A stretch of 64,000 nucleotides of DNA, taken from NCBI RefSeq assembly GCF_051954455.1, contig NZ_JBQCHS010000016.1, positions 1 to 64,000 of the forward strand. The letters are read 5' to 3'. Origin of the DNA: Pseudolysinimonas sp051954455 (lineage in GTDB: Bacteria; Actinomycetota; Actinomycetes; Actinomycetales; Microbacteriaceae). A program made the position numbers and the translations under genes. Shown here piece after piece: positions 1 to 6,664 of the stretch. Position 1 is the first letter of the stretch. The number at the start of each line of letters is the position of its first letter. The notes below the pieces were generated by a model that was not told where the DNA came from, ran no database searches, and was given only the letters and a program-made list of their open reading frames with translations.

Positions 1-553
1 CGGCGGGGGCCGCGGTGGGCGCGGTCGACGACGGGCGGTTGATGAACCGGACGAAGTTGCGCTTGGCGTACAGCGGGTTCTGCGCCTCCTTGGCCACCTC
101 GTCGGCGTTGGTGCGGTCGAACCGCGGGTCGTCCTCGACGCCGAGCACCAGCTCGAGCGGCTTGTTCAGCAGCTCGCGGTCGGTGAGCTTCGCGAGGGTG
201 TCCTCGTCGATGTCCTCAACCTCATAGCCGAGGGCCTTGATGAGGCCGATCGACTGGTACGACGGCACGATGCTGCCGTCGCGACCGAACTGCTCGAGCG
301 ACGTCGGCACGTTGGCGAAGAAGTTGCGGTTGGCGTACTGGTGCCCCGCCGGGACGACGAAGCGCATCCGCATCGCGGTGATCTGGGCGTTCGGGCCGGA
401 CTTGGCGTGCGGCTCGCGCTCGATGTAGCCGATGTCCTTCTTCGACGGCGCGATGGTCACGGGGACCCTCGTTCCGTCCGGGAGCGCGGCCTGTCGACCG
501 CCGCCGCCGTTGCCCTTGTTGAGGGCGTCGAGCGTTGCCTGCGAGAGAGCCAT
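1..553 (-). CDS. Phage protein next to Sak4-like recombinase, C-terminus cut by window edge
   Basis: The ATG at 553 has an AGGAGG Shine-Dalgarno 10 nt upstream, and 184 residues are visible before the left edge. A Gly-rich stretch lies near residues 14-19, followed by a mixed alpha/beta-looking segment with FFANVP near residue 79. I do not recognise the family with certainty. Its place directly downstream of a Sak4-like ATPase, with a 25-bp gap, matches the usual position of an ssDNA-binding or DUF669-like partner in phage recombination modules. That role is inferred from position only. Confidence 0.7.
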   Translation of the reverse strand, partial: MALSQATLDALNKGNGGGGRQAALPDGTRVPVTIAPSKKDIGYIEREPHAKSGPNAQITAMRMRFVVPAGHQYANRNFFANVPTSLEQFGRDGSIVPSYQSIGLIKALGYEVEDIDEDTLAKLTDRELLNKPLELVLGVEDDPRFDRTNADEVAKEAQNPLYAKRNFVRFINRPSSTAPTAAPA

Positions 554-578
554 GGTGGCTGTTCCTCCTGTTGGTGGG

Positions 579-1490
579 TTACTTGCTGGTGGACTTGGTG
601 ACGGCGGCGATCACGGCGTGGGTGCCGGCGATCTTCTCGTCGATGGCGGCGAAGAGCGACGGGAGCGAGAAGTCCCAGAACGGCTCCGTGAAGCCGTAGC
701 GGTTCTTCACCGTGATGTACGGGCTCTGGCTCATGTTCGCGACGAGGTGCGAGTAGCGGGGCTCCTCGTCCTCGCGCTCCTCCCACCCGATGTGGGCGAC
801 GAGGTCCGGGATCGCGGCGACGTTGTCCTTCGCGGAGCCCGCGAGCTTCATCGTCATCTTGTCGATGCCGGTCTTCTTGTCCTTCTTCTCCATCGTGTGC
901 GAGGAGACGAGGCCGAGCGGGCGGCCGTTCTGCAGGGCCCACAGGATGTCGTTCGTCCAGGTGGCGAGCGCCCCGTAGGCGGCGAGCGGGTCCTGGCGGC
1001 CGTCCGTGGTCTTGCAGGTGGCCATGAAGTACGCGAGGCCAATCTCCTGCAGGGTCGAGAAGGTGTCGAGCGCGATGACGTCGACGTCGACCGAGTCGGA
1101 CAGCAGCGCGCCGACGTGCTTCTGGCCGTTCGCGTCGGTGTAGCCGAGGAGCTGGTCGAGCAGCGGCTTCGAGGTCATCGGGTCGGTCTTGTCGATGTTG
1201 ATGACCTGGATCTGGCCGGTCTCGACGGCGTGCGTGATCTGCGGGTCGAGCGCCCACACGTCGGTGCCGTTCTCGACGTCGACGTAGGCGACCTTCGCGT
1301 CCTTGTAGGCGGGGACCTTGATGATCCCGCCGAGCAGCGTGGACTTGCCGGTGCCCGGCTCGCCCATGAACGCCATGCACGAGGGCTTCCCCAGCGTGGC
1401 GGAGTTCTTGGTCTTGGCGCCGAGGACGTCAGCCAGTGCAGCGAGGCTCAGCTTCGGGGCGGCCTCGGGGGCCGCGGTGGTGTCGGTCAT
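579..1490 (-). CDS. Sak4-like RecA-family single-strand annealing ATPase
   Basis: A 303-residue P-loop protein with Walker A GEPGTGKST (residues 43-51) and a Walker B-like strand VDVIALDTFS (about 134-145). This is the compact RecA-core layout of phage Sak4/AAA_24 proteins, which promote annealing of single-stranded DNA during phage recombination and replication. The start at 1490 is chosen because AGGAGG lies 7 nt upstream; the frame stays open further upstream without a better signal. It lies between a putative partner (1-553) and small genes, and has its own promoter (1513-1541) with an operator in the spacer. A general phage RecA-like recombinase is the alternative label. Confidence 0.82.
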   Translation of the reverse strand: MTDTTAAPEAAPKLSLAALADVLGAKTKNSATLGKPSCMAFMGEPGTGKSTLLGGIIKVPAYKDAKVAYVDVENGTDVWALDPQITHAVETGQIQVINIDKTDPMTSKPLLDQLLGYTDANGQKHVGALLSDSVDVDVIALDTFSTLQEIGLAYFMATCKTTDGRQDPLAAYGALATWTNDILWALQNGRPLGLVSSHTMEKKDKKTGIDKMTMKLAGSAKDNVAAIPDLVAHIGWEEREDEEPRYSHLVANMSQSPYITVKNRYGFTEPFWDFSLPSLFAAIDEKIAGTHAVIAAVTKSTSK

Positions 1491-1512
1491 GTCATTTCCT
1501 CCTGGGTTCGTC

Positions 1513-1541
1513 ACGGTATCTGCGATTTGCTGGCTAATCAA
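1513..1541 (-). promoter_or_regulatory. Sigma70-like promoter for the Sak4-like gene
   Basis: On the minus strand TTGATT (1536-1541) and TACCGT (1513-1518) are separated by exactly 17 nt. The palindromic element site 1526-1537 overlaps the -35 and the spacer, so a bound repressor would block polymerase. Confidence 0.55.
1526..1537. promoter_or_regulatory. Dispersed operator site 1 (TTTGCTGGCTAA)
   Basis: One mismatch from TTAGC-NN-GCTAA. It lies in the gap upstream of the Sak4-like gene, inside a good promoter. Confidence 0.6.
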
Positions 1542-1575
1542 GCCTGGTGGTGGGGTCGGTGTGTCGCTCCCACAT

Positions 1576-1803
1576 CTAGTGGTCGGGGATGGGGTCGAGC
1601 GGCCAGTGGAAGCCCGCTCGTCGGAACATGGCGCGGTCATTGAGGTTCGCGCGCCTGTCCGATGGGGTGGTGTGCAGGCTCAGGGGCCGCGATCCGTTCG
1701 GCGGGTAGACGACGAAGGAGTCGTCGTTCTTCCGGCGGATCGTGGCCCCCTGAGCGGCGAGCCCGTCGAGGATCTTCTTGAGCTCGGCCCTGCGGCCGGC
1801 CAT
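1576..1803 (-). CDS. Small phage protein, 75 aa, unknown
   Basis: The ATG at 1803 overlaps the stop of the preceding gene (TGATG), a translational-coupling arrangement. The protein is basic with a short N-terminal helix (AELKKILDGLAAQG) followed by a likely beta hairpin (IRRKNDDSFVVYPP). This resembles the layout of small HicA/YcfA-like RNA-binding folds, but the similarity is not strong enough to name it. Function unknown. Confidence 0.65.
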   Translation of the reverse strand: MAGRRAELKKILDGLAAQGATIRRKNDDSFVVYPPNGSRPLSLHTTPSDRRANLNDRAMFRRAGFHWPLDPIPDH

Positions 1804-2159
1804 CAGCGGACGACCGTCAGCTCGATCGCGGTGGTCAGCTCGAGCTCCGAGACGTCGATGTGGTAGCCGCCTCGGGGGTACGGGTGGCTGCCGTCCTCCT
1901 TCGTAACCGCGCTGCCGTCGACGACGACGCACGACCAGTGGCTGTCGCCGCTTTCCTGGAACGGCACGACGATCAGGCCGGTACGCGGGAGCAGGAGCAG
2001 CATGCCCTTCACGTCGTGCGTGTAGAAGCGCTGCTCCGGCAGCTCGAGCAGCTGCGCGTTGATGGATCCGGGCGGGGCCTGCACGTCGCGGGGGTCGCGG
2101 GTGAGGCCCTTGAAGGGCGAGCGCTCGTGGGCGGCGCGCTGCTCGGCGGCGGTGGACAT
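1803..2159 (-). CDS. Hypothetical phage protein, 118 aa
   Basis: The ATG at 2159 overlaps the rtcB stop codon. It has a hydrophilic N-terminus, then a core with alternating hydrophobic residues (MLLLLPRTGLIVVPF near 53-67) that could form a beta sheet. No signal peptide or catalytic motif is seen. It is co-transcribed with rtcB and the 75-aa gene downstream, so a link to RNA repair is possible but unsupported. Confidence 0.65.
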   Translation of the reverse strand: MSTAAEQRAAHERSPFKGLTRDPRDVQAPPGSINAQLLELPEQRFYTHDVKGMLLLLPRTGLIVVPFQESGDSHWSCVVVDGSAVTKEDGSHPYPRGGYHIDVSELELTTAIELTVVR

Positions 2160-3334
2160 CAGTCGCCCTTCACGTTGACGATCTGCCGCAGGACGTGCTG
2201 GATGTCGACGAGGTCGTCGGCGTCCGCCATGACCTGGTCGATGTCCTTGTACGCCGACGGAATCTCGTCGAGGAAGGCCTCGCTGCGGTTCCACTCGATG
2301 CCGGTCATCGCCTCCTCGAGCTGGTCCATCGTGAAGGTCTTGCGGGCCTTCGAGCGGCTGTACTCGCGGCCGGCACCGTGGGGCGCGGTGCAGAGCGCGG
2401 CGCGGTTGCCCTTGCCCTCGACGACGTACGAGCGGGTGCCCATGGAGCCGGGGATGAGGCCGGGCACGCCGAGGTGCGCGTCGATCGCGCCCTTCCGGGA
2501 GACCCAGAGGTCGCGGCCGAAGTGCTTCTCCTTCGCGGTGTAGTTGTGGTGGCAGTTGATGCGCTGCTCCTCGATGACGTCCTCGCCGGTCGCCAGCTCG
2601 AGCTGGGCGATGACGCGGTCCATCATCTCCTCGCGGTTCTTGAGCGCGAAGTCCTGCGCCCAGCGGAGCGCGCGGATGTACGCCCAGAACTCGTCGGTGT
2701 CCTCGACGAGGTAGGCCAGGTCGGGGTCCTCGAGCGGGATGTAGTAGCGCTCGGCGAGGTCACGAGCGACCTTGATGTGCTGCTGGGCGAGCTTGTTGCC
2801 GACGCCGCGGGATCCCGAGTGCAGGAAGAGCCAGACGCGGCTCGCCTCGTCGACGCTCACCTCGATGAAGTGGTTGCCGGAGCCGAGGGAGCCGAGCTGC
2901 AGGCGCCAGTTGCCGGCGACCTGGTCGATGTCGAGGCCGCTGCGCTCGGCCAGCAGCTCGAGCGAGGCGACGCGCTTGGCCGCGGGGTCCCACTCGATGC
3001 GCTGGTTGTACTTGCCGGCGCTCAGCGGGATGCGCGCCTCGATGGAGCGGCGCAGGTAGCTGAGGTCGATCTTCGACCGCAGCTCGTCCTCCGTCCACTG
3101 GGTGCGCACGGCGATCATGCCGCAGCCGATGTCGACGCCGACGGCGGCCGGGATGATCGCGCGCTCCGTCGGGATGACGGAGCCGACGGTCGCGCCGAGC
3201 CCGAGGTGGGCGTCCGGCATGAGCGCCATGTGCGGCTGCACGAACGGGAGCCGCGAGGTGCGCAGCGCCTGCTCCTTGGTGTCGGGCTCGAGGATCGAGG
3301 CCCAGTTGATGAGCTTGTCGCTCAGCTTCTCCAT
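2159..3334 (-). CDS. rtcB: RNA-splicing ligase RtcB
   Basis: A 391-residue protein with the RtcB signatures in order: VDIGCGM (67-73, metal-binding Cys), GSGNHFIEV (151-159), HSGSRG (172-177), NCHHNY (260-265) and HGAGR (319-323, containing the histidine guanylated by GTP). RtcB joins RNA 2',3'-cyclic phosphate ends to 5'-OH ends with GTP and Mn2+. The start at 3334 has AAGGAG upstream. The length is close to the family norm (about 400). All visible active-site motifs are intact, so it is probably functional. Repair of nicked tRNA or rRNA during infection is the likely use, notably alongside the separate ATP-type RNA ligase at 25185-25934. Confidence 0.95.
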   Translation of the reverse strand: MEKLSDKLINWASILEPDTKEQALRTSRLPFVQPHMALMPDAHLGLGATVGSVIPTERAIIPAAVGVDIGCGMIAVRTQWTEDELRSKIDLSYLRRSIEARIPLSAGKYNQRIEWDPAAKRVASLELLAERSGLDIDQVAGNWRLQLGSLGSGNHFIEVSVDEASRVWLFLHSGSRGVGNKLAQQHIKVARDLAERYYIPLEDPDLAYLVEDTDEFWAYIRALRWAQDFALKNREEMMDRVIAQLELATGEDVIEEQRINCHHNYTAKEKHFGRDLWVSRKGAIDAHLGVPGLIPGSMGTRSYVVEGKGNRAALCTAPHGAGREYSRSKARKTFTMDQLEEAMTGIEWNRSEAFLDEIPSAYKDIDQVMADADDLVDIQHVLRQIVNVKGD

Positions 3335-3348
3335 GGTGGTCTCCTTCG

Positions 3349-3594
3349 TCACTCGTCGAGCAGCTGCTCGTACTTGTCCTTGCACTCCGGGCAGACCGGG
3401 TACTGGGTCTCGTCCCTCGACGGGATCCAGAGCTTGCCGCAGAGGGCCTCGCACGGGATCCCGAGCACGCGCGCCTCGAGGATGGCCTCCTTGCGCGCGT
3501 AGTGGGCGAGGGTGTCGTGGTCGCCCGGCTCGCGCGGGGCGGCGACGGGCGTGGTCTCGACGACCTCGAGGAGGCCGCCGGCGGTGCCGCTCAC
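3349..3594 (-). CDS. DUF3039 family zinc-ribbon-like protein
   Basis: An 81-residue protein with the DUF3039 pattern: HYARKEAI, then GIPCEALCGKLWIPSRDE, then PVCPECKDKYE. The paired cysteines (ALCG and CPEC) suggest a metal site. The family is common in actinobacteria and of unknown function; a phage copy is less common. It starts at GTG 3594, overlapping the preceding stop (GTGA). Confidence 0.8.
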   Translation of the reverse strand: MSGTAGGLLEVVETTPVAAPREPGDHDTLAHYARKEAILEARVLGIPCEALCGKLWIPSRDETQYPVCPECKDKYEQLLDE

Positions 3595-3701
3595 AGCTCC
3601 TCGTCCGCGCCGCAGTCGTAGCAGTGCAGCACGTCGGGCTCGCCGGGGTACTCGCCCTCATAGACCTCCGTGTCGCCGGATCCGCAGTCGAGGCAGTTCA
3701 C
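3591..3701 (-). CDS. Tiny zinc-ribbon protein, 36 aa
   Basis: GTG at 3701 overlaps the nuclease stop, and its TGA overlaps the next GTG. The peptide has two Cys-x2-Cys knuckles (CLDC near residue 3 and CYDC near residue 26) in an otherwise acidic sequence, a minimal zinc ribbon. The tight GTGA overlaps on both sides and the four conserved-looking cysteines support it as a real gene. Function unknown. Confidence 0.65.
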   Translation of the reverse strand: MNCLDCGSGDTEVYEGEYPGEPDVLHCYDCGADEEL

Positions 3702-4744
3702 GCCGCCACCCCCGCCTTCTCGGCGGCCAGCGCGGCCCACGGGTCGCCGGCGGATTGCTGGCTAACCGGCGTATCGATCGCGGCGACCGGGGCGAGCTTC
3801 GCCTCGTTCTTGGCCTCGGCGGCGCAGACCCCGCAGTGCGGGTGGCTGGCGTAGTCGAGCGGCGTCTTCGTGCCGTCCTCGAGCGCCTTGGCCATCGCCT
3901 GCGCGTCCTTCCAGATGCCGACGGCGTAGTCGCGGCTGTAGCCGAAGGCGATGGAGCGGACACCGCGCGGTGCGGCCTCATCCATGTAGCGCTCGCTCTG
4001 GCGGTTGTCGACCGTCATGGCGGAGTCGCGGGCGATGAAGTTGAGGAAGAGCTGCTCGACGGGAAGGCCCTCGTTCTCGAGGCCCATGCCGTAGAGGTGC
4101 AGCTGCCGGGAGTAGCGCTCGATCTTGTAGAGCGCGTGGGCGATTTCGGCCGCGTAGACGCGCTCCGAGACGCCCTCGACGGCCTTGCGGTAGACGATCG
4201 AGCCCTTGTTGGCGCCGCTCTTCACGACGTTGGGCTCGAGCACGACGACCATCTGGTGGTCGCGGCCGAACACCGGACCCGTGCCGCGCACGATGCCGAG
4301 CGCGTCGACGAGGAAGGCGAGCTTGCGCAGGTCGGTGTTCTTGTAGTCGACGAGCACGGCCCGCGACTCGATGTAGAGGTCCGTGCTCGACCAGATCGGC
4401 CGGCCGGGGAGCAGCTCGCCGAGGCACATCTTGCGCTCGGCCTGCATGCCGGGGTAGAGCCAGCCGAGCTGCGCGAGGTCGTCGCCGTGCTCGTTGGCGG
4501 TCTCGATCGCCGTCTTGGCGTTGCCGTCGAGTCGGCCGTGGATGGAGGTGCCGATCACACGGCCGCCCCAGGCGCCGTCCATGATGCGGTCGCTGCGCTC
4601 GGTGCCGGCAATCTCGAACGCGCGGCAGCGGTCGCAGGGGTTGGACAGGTTCGAGGCTCCGACCTCGACCTGCGCGTCGCGCTCGGTGCGCGGGTTGAAG
4701 AGACGGACGGTGAAGTCCCTCATCTCGTCTGGGGTCATGCTCAC
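3698..4744 (-). CDS. Cas4-like PD-(D/E)XK nuclease
   Basis: A 348-residue protein. An N-terminal CDRC (37-40) and a C-terminal HCGVC could supply cysteines for an Fe-S cluster. The nuclease core is visible as D122 followed by VDYK (132-135). Cas4/RecB-type exonucleases in phages process DNA ends for recombination, consistent with the Sak4-like protein nearby. GTG 4744 is preferred over ATG 4738 because AGGAGG sits 8 nt before it. An operator-like site (3754-3765) lies within the 3' end of this gene. Confidence 0.82.
   Translation of the reverse strand: MSMTPDEMRDFTVRLFNPRTERDAQVEVGASNLSNPCDRCRAFEIAGTERSDRIMDGAWGGRVIGTSIHGRLDGNAKTAIETANEHGDDLAQLGWLYPGMQAERKMCLGELLPGRPIWSSTDLYIESRAVLVDYKNTDLRKLAFLVDALGIVRGTGPVFGRDHQMVVVLEPNVVKSGANKGSIVYRKAVEGVSERVYAAEIAHALYKIERYSRQLHLYGMGLENEGLPVEQLFLNFIARDSAMTVDNRQSERYMDEAAPRGVRSIAFGYSRDYAVGIWKDAQAMAKALEDGTKTPLDYASHPHCGVCAAEAKNEAKLAPVAAIDTPVSQQSAGDPWAALAAEKAGVAA
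3754..3765. promoter_or_regulatory. Dispersed operator site 2, intragenic (ATTGCTGGCTAA)
   Basis: A near match to the element palindrome inside the Cas4-like coding sequence, close to its 3' end. It is too far from a start codon for promoter blocking, so if real it would act like a stoperator. Confidence 0.45.
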
Positions 4745-4786
4745 AGTGGCTTCCTCCTGGTGATGGGCTGGGGTTGAATACCGGCA

Positions 4787-4819
4787 GCGGCCCGAGGATG
4801 TTCGTGCTCCTCGGGCCGC
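4787..4819. terminator. Perfect 12-bp inverted repeat between WhiB and nuclease operons
   Basis: GCGGCCCGAGGA (4787-4798) and its complement (4808-4819) flank a 9-nt loop. It lies in the 309-bp gap between the WhiB-like gene and the nuclease start, 43 nt upstream of the latter. There is no T tract, so it may be a terminator, an attenuator or an mRNA 5' stabiliser. Confidence 0.5.
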
Positions 4820-4954
4820 TCGCGGTGTGGTCCTGATCTGCGCAGCTCCCTCGCGTCGTCATTGTCGTGGGGAGCCGATCACCTCCTACGGGCGATGTGC
4901 CGAATCACTTGAGCCTCCAATCTGGGGCGGTCGGTGTGACCGCCTGTGACCAAC

Positions 4955-4984
4955 AAGCTAATTGATTTAGCGGGCAAATCGCAA
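4955..4984 (-). promoter_or_regulatory. Promoter for the nuclease-RtcB operon
   Basis: On the minus strand TTGCGA (4979-4984) and TAGCTT (4955-4960) are spaced 18 nt, and operator 4967-4978 lies wholly within the spacer. It would give a leader of about 200 nt containing the 4787-4819 hairpin. The rest of the 4745-5053 gap shows no gene. Confidence 0.55.
4967..4978. promoter_or_regulatory. Dispersed operator site 3 (TTAGCGGGCAAA)
   Basis: One mismatch from the consensus, lying between the -35 and -10 of the putative nuclease-operon promoter. An additional half site (AAGCTAA) is just upstream at 4955-4961. Confidence 0.62.
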
Positions 4985-5053
4985 TGCGGATTTCTCGCTA
5001 TTCAGTTGGATATCAGGTAATGGGGGTCGACGAGTCGTTACTCCTGGGGCCGA

Positions 5054-5368
5054 CTAGTCGGTCTGGATGATCCCGTCGATCCACACCTGACCGCCCCATA
5101 CGCCGTCAGCGACGCCGGCGGGGAGGTTGTGCGCGAACGCCTTGCACGCCTCGATCAGCGGGCAGGGCTCGGAGGCGCCGGCCACGCCGTGGCAGAGCCG
5201 GTGCGCACCCTCCGGGCTCGGGCGCTCCGACGGCTTGAAGCCGACGTAGTAGCGCCAGTTCTCCTCCTTGCGGCACTTGAGCTCGACGGATTCGGCGTGC
5301 GCCTCCTCGAACTCGTGGTCCGCCTGGTTCCTGATGTGGCTCTGGGCGCGCCTCTTGGCGACGCCCAT
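5054..5368 (-). CDS. WhiB-like iron-sulfur transcription factor
   Basis: A 104-residue protein with four cysteines (32, 59, 69, 75), the last two in a CPLIEAC arrangement, followed by GVWGG (89-93), the WhiB turn motif. WhiB-like proteins bind a 4Fe-4S cluster and act with the host sigma factor; several actinophages encode them. The spacing between the second and third cysteines is longer than in the classic C-x2-C-x5-C layout, so cluster binding should be checked. Start ATG 5368 overlaps the upstream stop. Confidence 0.75.
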   Translation of the reverse strand: MGVAKRRAQSHIRNQADHEFEEAHAESVELKCRKEENWRYYVGFKPSERPSPEGAHRLCHGVAGASEPCPLIEACKAFAHNLPAGVADGVWGGQVWIDGIIQTD

Positions 5369-5664
5369 CAGCCGGCCGTCTCGATGGCCAGCGGGAGCCG
5401 CTCGAGCTCTCCGAGGGCCATGCGGCACGCCCCGCGGAACGCGGCCGCGTCGGCGGGGGGCTCGAGGTCGAGGATCGTGCGGAGCGTGTCCATCACCTGC
5501 TCGATCCCGTTCGACGCCTCGCCGTACGCCAGGAGGGCCTCCTGAGTGCGCCGGTACTCGATGTAGGCGCGGGGCGACGAGTCGGGATCCTTCGTTTGCT
5601 GGCTCTTCGACCAGGCGGCGAAGCCGGTGAGCAGCTCGACCTGCTCGTCCTCGGGGGTGGGCAC
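5368..5664 (-). CDS. Hypothetical phage protein, 98 aa
   Basis: Starts at GTG 5664 with AGGAGC upstream. Acidic, mostly helical-looking, no cysteines beyond one, no membrane segment. It sits between the WhiB-like gene and a small coiled-coil gene. A weak match to the element palindrome (5595-5606) falls inside it. Function unknown. Confidence 0.6.
   Translation of the reverse strand: MPTPEDEQVELLTGFAAWSKSQQTKDPDSSPRAYIEYRRTQEALLAYGEASNGIEQVMDTLRTILDLEPPADAAAFRGACRMALGELERLPLAIETAG
5595..5606. promoter_or_regulatory. Weak dispersed operator site 4, intragenic (TTTGCTGGCTCT)
   Basis: Two or three mismatches from the consensus. Listed because the TTTGCTGGCT core is identical to sites 1526 and 20738. 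May be chance. Confidence 0.3.
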
Positions 5665-5674
5665 GGTGTTGCTC

Positions 5675-5902
5675 CTAGGCCGCGGGGCGGAAGTCGGGGA
5701 TGGGCAGGCGGAGGATCGGCTTGGTGCGCAGCTCGTCGCGGATCCGCGCGATGTCGAGCCGGATGCTGGCCACCACCGAGGCGAGGTACTCGGCGCGGTC
5801 GAAGAGGCCGTCGGCGATCCACTCGAGGCGGAGCTGCTTGGTCACCCGCAGGTCGCGCTTGGCGTTGCGGAGCTTCTGGCGCAGCTCCTTCCTGGTGCTC
5901 AC
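5675..5902 (-). CDS. Small coiled-coil-like protein, 75 aa
   Basis: GTG 5902 overlaps the DUF2637-like gene's stop (GTGA). The highly charged N-terminal half (RKELRQKLRNAKRDLR) continues into a long predicted helix with hydrophobic heptads, ending in a Pro-rich tail. Possibly a small helical DNA- or protein-binding factor; no family recognised. Confidence 0.6.
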   Translation of the reverse strand: MSTRKELRQKLRNAKRDLRVTKQLRLEWIADGLFDRAEYLASVVASIRLDIARIRDELRTKPILRLPIPDFRPAA

Positions 5903-6543
5903 GCGGTCGCCTCCTCATCGGGCCGGCGGAAGACCTGGTCGGCGGCGACGTCGGAGACGAGCGCGAGCAGGAACGGCGCGGCGCCGGCGATGACGCACCC
6001 GACGGCCAGCTGCCACTGGTTCTGGGCGGGGCTGATCGAGATGGTGTGCAGGATGTTCGCGCCGGCGCTCACGGTCGCCAGCACGGCGATCCAGAACCAC
6101 GACCACCGGACCTTGCGGCCCTCCTCGCGGTCGCGGAAGAGCTTGAGCGTGAAGACGAGGATGGCGACGTCGAACATGGCCGGCACCGCGAAGCGGAGCC
6201 AGGTGTCCCCGACGGCCCAGAGGGCGGCGCCGGCGAGCCCGTCGAAGCTGACGACGAACGACGCGATCGCCATGAAGGCCGCGAGCACGAGCAGGGTGAT
6301 GAGCACCCAGGCGTGGGCGGCGGAGAAGCGCAGCGCCGGCTTCGAGCCCTCGGCCGCGCGCTGGGCGGCGCGGCGCTGGCGCTCGACGTTGCGCAGCTCG
6401 GCGGCGCGCTCCTGGCGGGCGCGGCGGGTGTCGCCGGCGCGCTTCACGCGGGGGCTGTCGCGGTTCTCGAGCGCGGTGACGGTGGCCTCGGTCGGCGAGG
6501 GGGCGGTCTCGGTGGCGGACACTTCGTGAACTCTCCAATCCAT
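5899..6543 (-). CDS. DUF2637-like four-helix membrane protein
   Basis: A 214-residue protein with a basic cytoplasmic N-terminus (1-75), then hydrophobic segments near 77-98, 117-134, 148-165 and 178-198. The SFDGLAG and PAMFDVAIL patterns and an AGANILH motif resemble DUF2637 proteins of actinobacterial plasmids and phages, some of which are linked to plasmid spread. Start ATG 6543 has AAGGAGC upstream. It is first in an operon with the 75-aa, 98-aa and WhiB-like genes, driven by a promoter with two operators. Confidence 0.7.
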   Translation of the reverse strand: MDWRVHEVSATETAPSPTEATVTALENRDSPRVKRAGDTRRARQERAAELRNVERQRRAAQRAAEGSKPALRFSAAHAWVLITLLVLAAFMAIASFVVSFDGLAGAALWAVGDTWLRFAVPAMFDVAILVFTLKLFRDREEGRKVRWSWFWIAVLATVSAGANILHTISISPAQNQWQLAVGCVIAGAAPFLLALVSDVAADQVFRRPDEEATA

Positions 6544-6570
6544 GGTCGGGGTGCTCCTTGCTCTGCGCGG

Positions 6571-6582
6571 ATAGCCAGCTAT
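6571..6582. promoter_or_regulatory. Dispersed operator site 5 (ATAGCCAGCTAT)
   Basis: A full TAGC-NN-GCTA palindrome 28 nt upstream of the DUF2637-like start, in its 5' leader downstream of the -10. Confidence 0.65.
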
Positions 6583-6633
6583 CTGACGGGCGCGGCGGGT
6601 GTATCGGCGGCGTGGGCGGCCCCGGGTCGGGCC

Positions 6634-6664
6634 ACCGTACCATTTAGCGGGCAATTCGAGTCAA
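6634..6664 (-). promoter_or_regulatory. Promoter of the DUF2637-WhiB operon
   Basis: On the minus strand TTGACT (6659-6664) and TACGGT (6634-6639) with a longer than usual 19-nt spacer that contains operator 6644-6655. The -35 overlaps the helicase stop codon. Confidence 0.5.
6644..6655. promoter_or_regulatory. Dispersed operator site 6 (TTAGCGGGCAAT)
   Basis: Lies in the spacer of the promoter at 6634-6664, the same geometry as sites 1526 and 4967. Confidence 0.62.
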
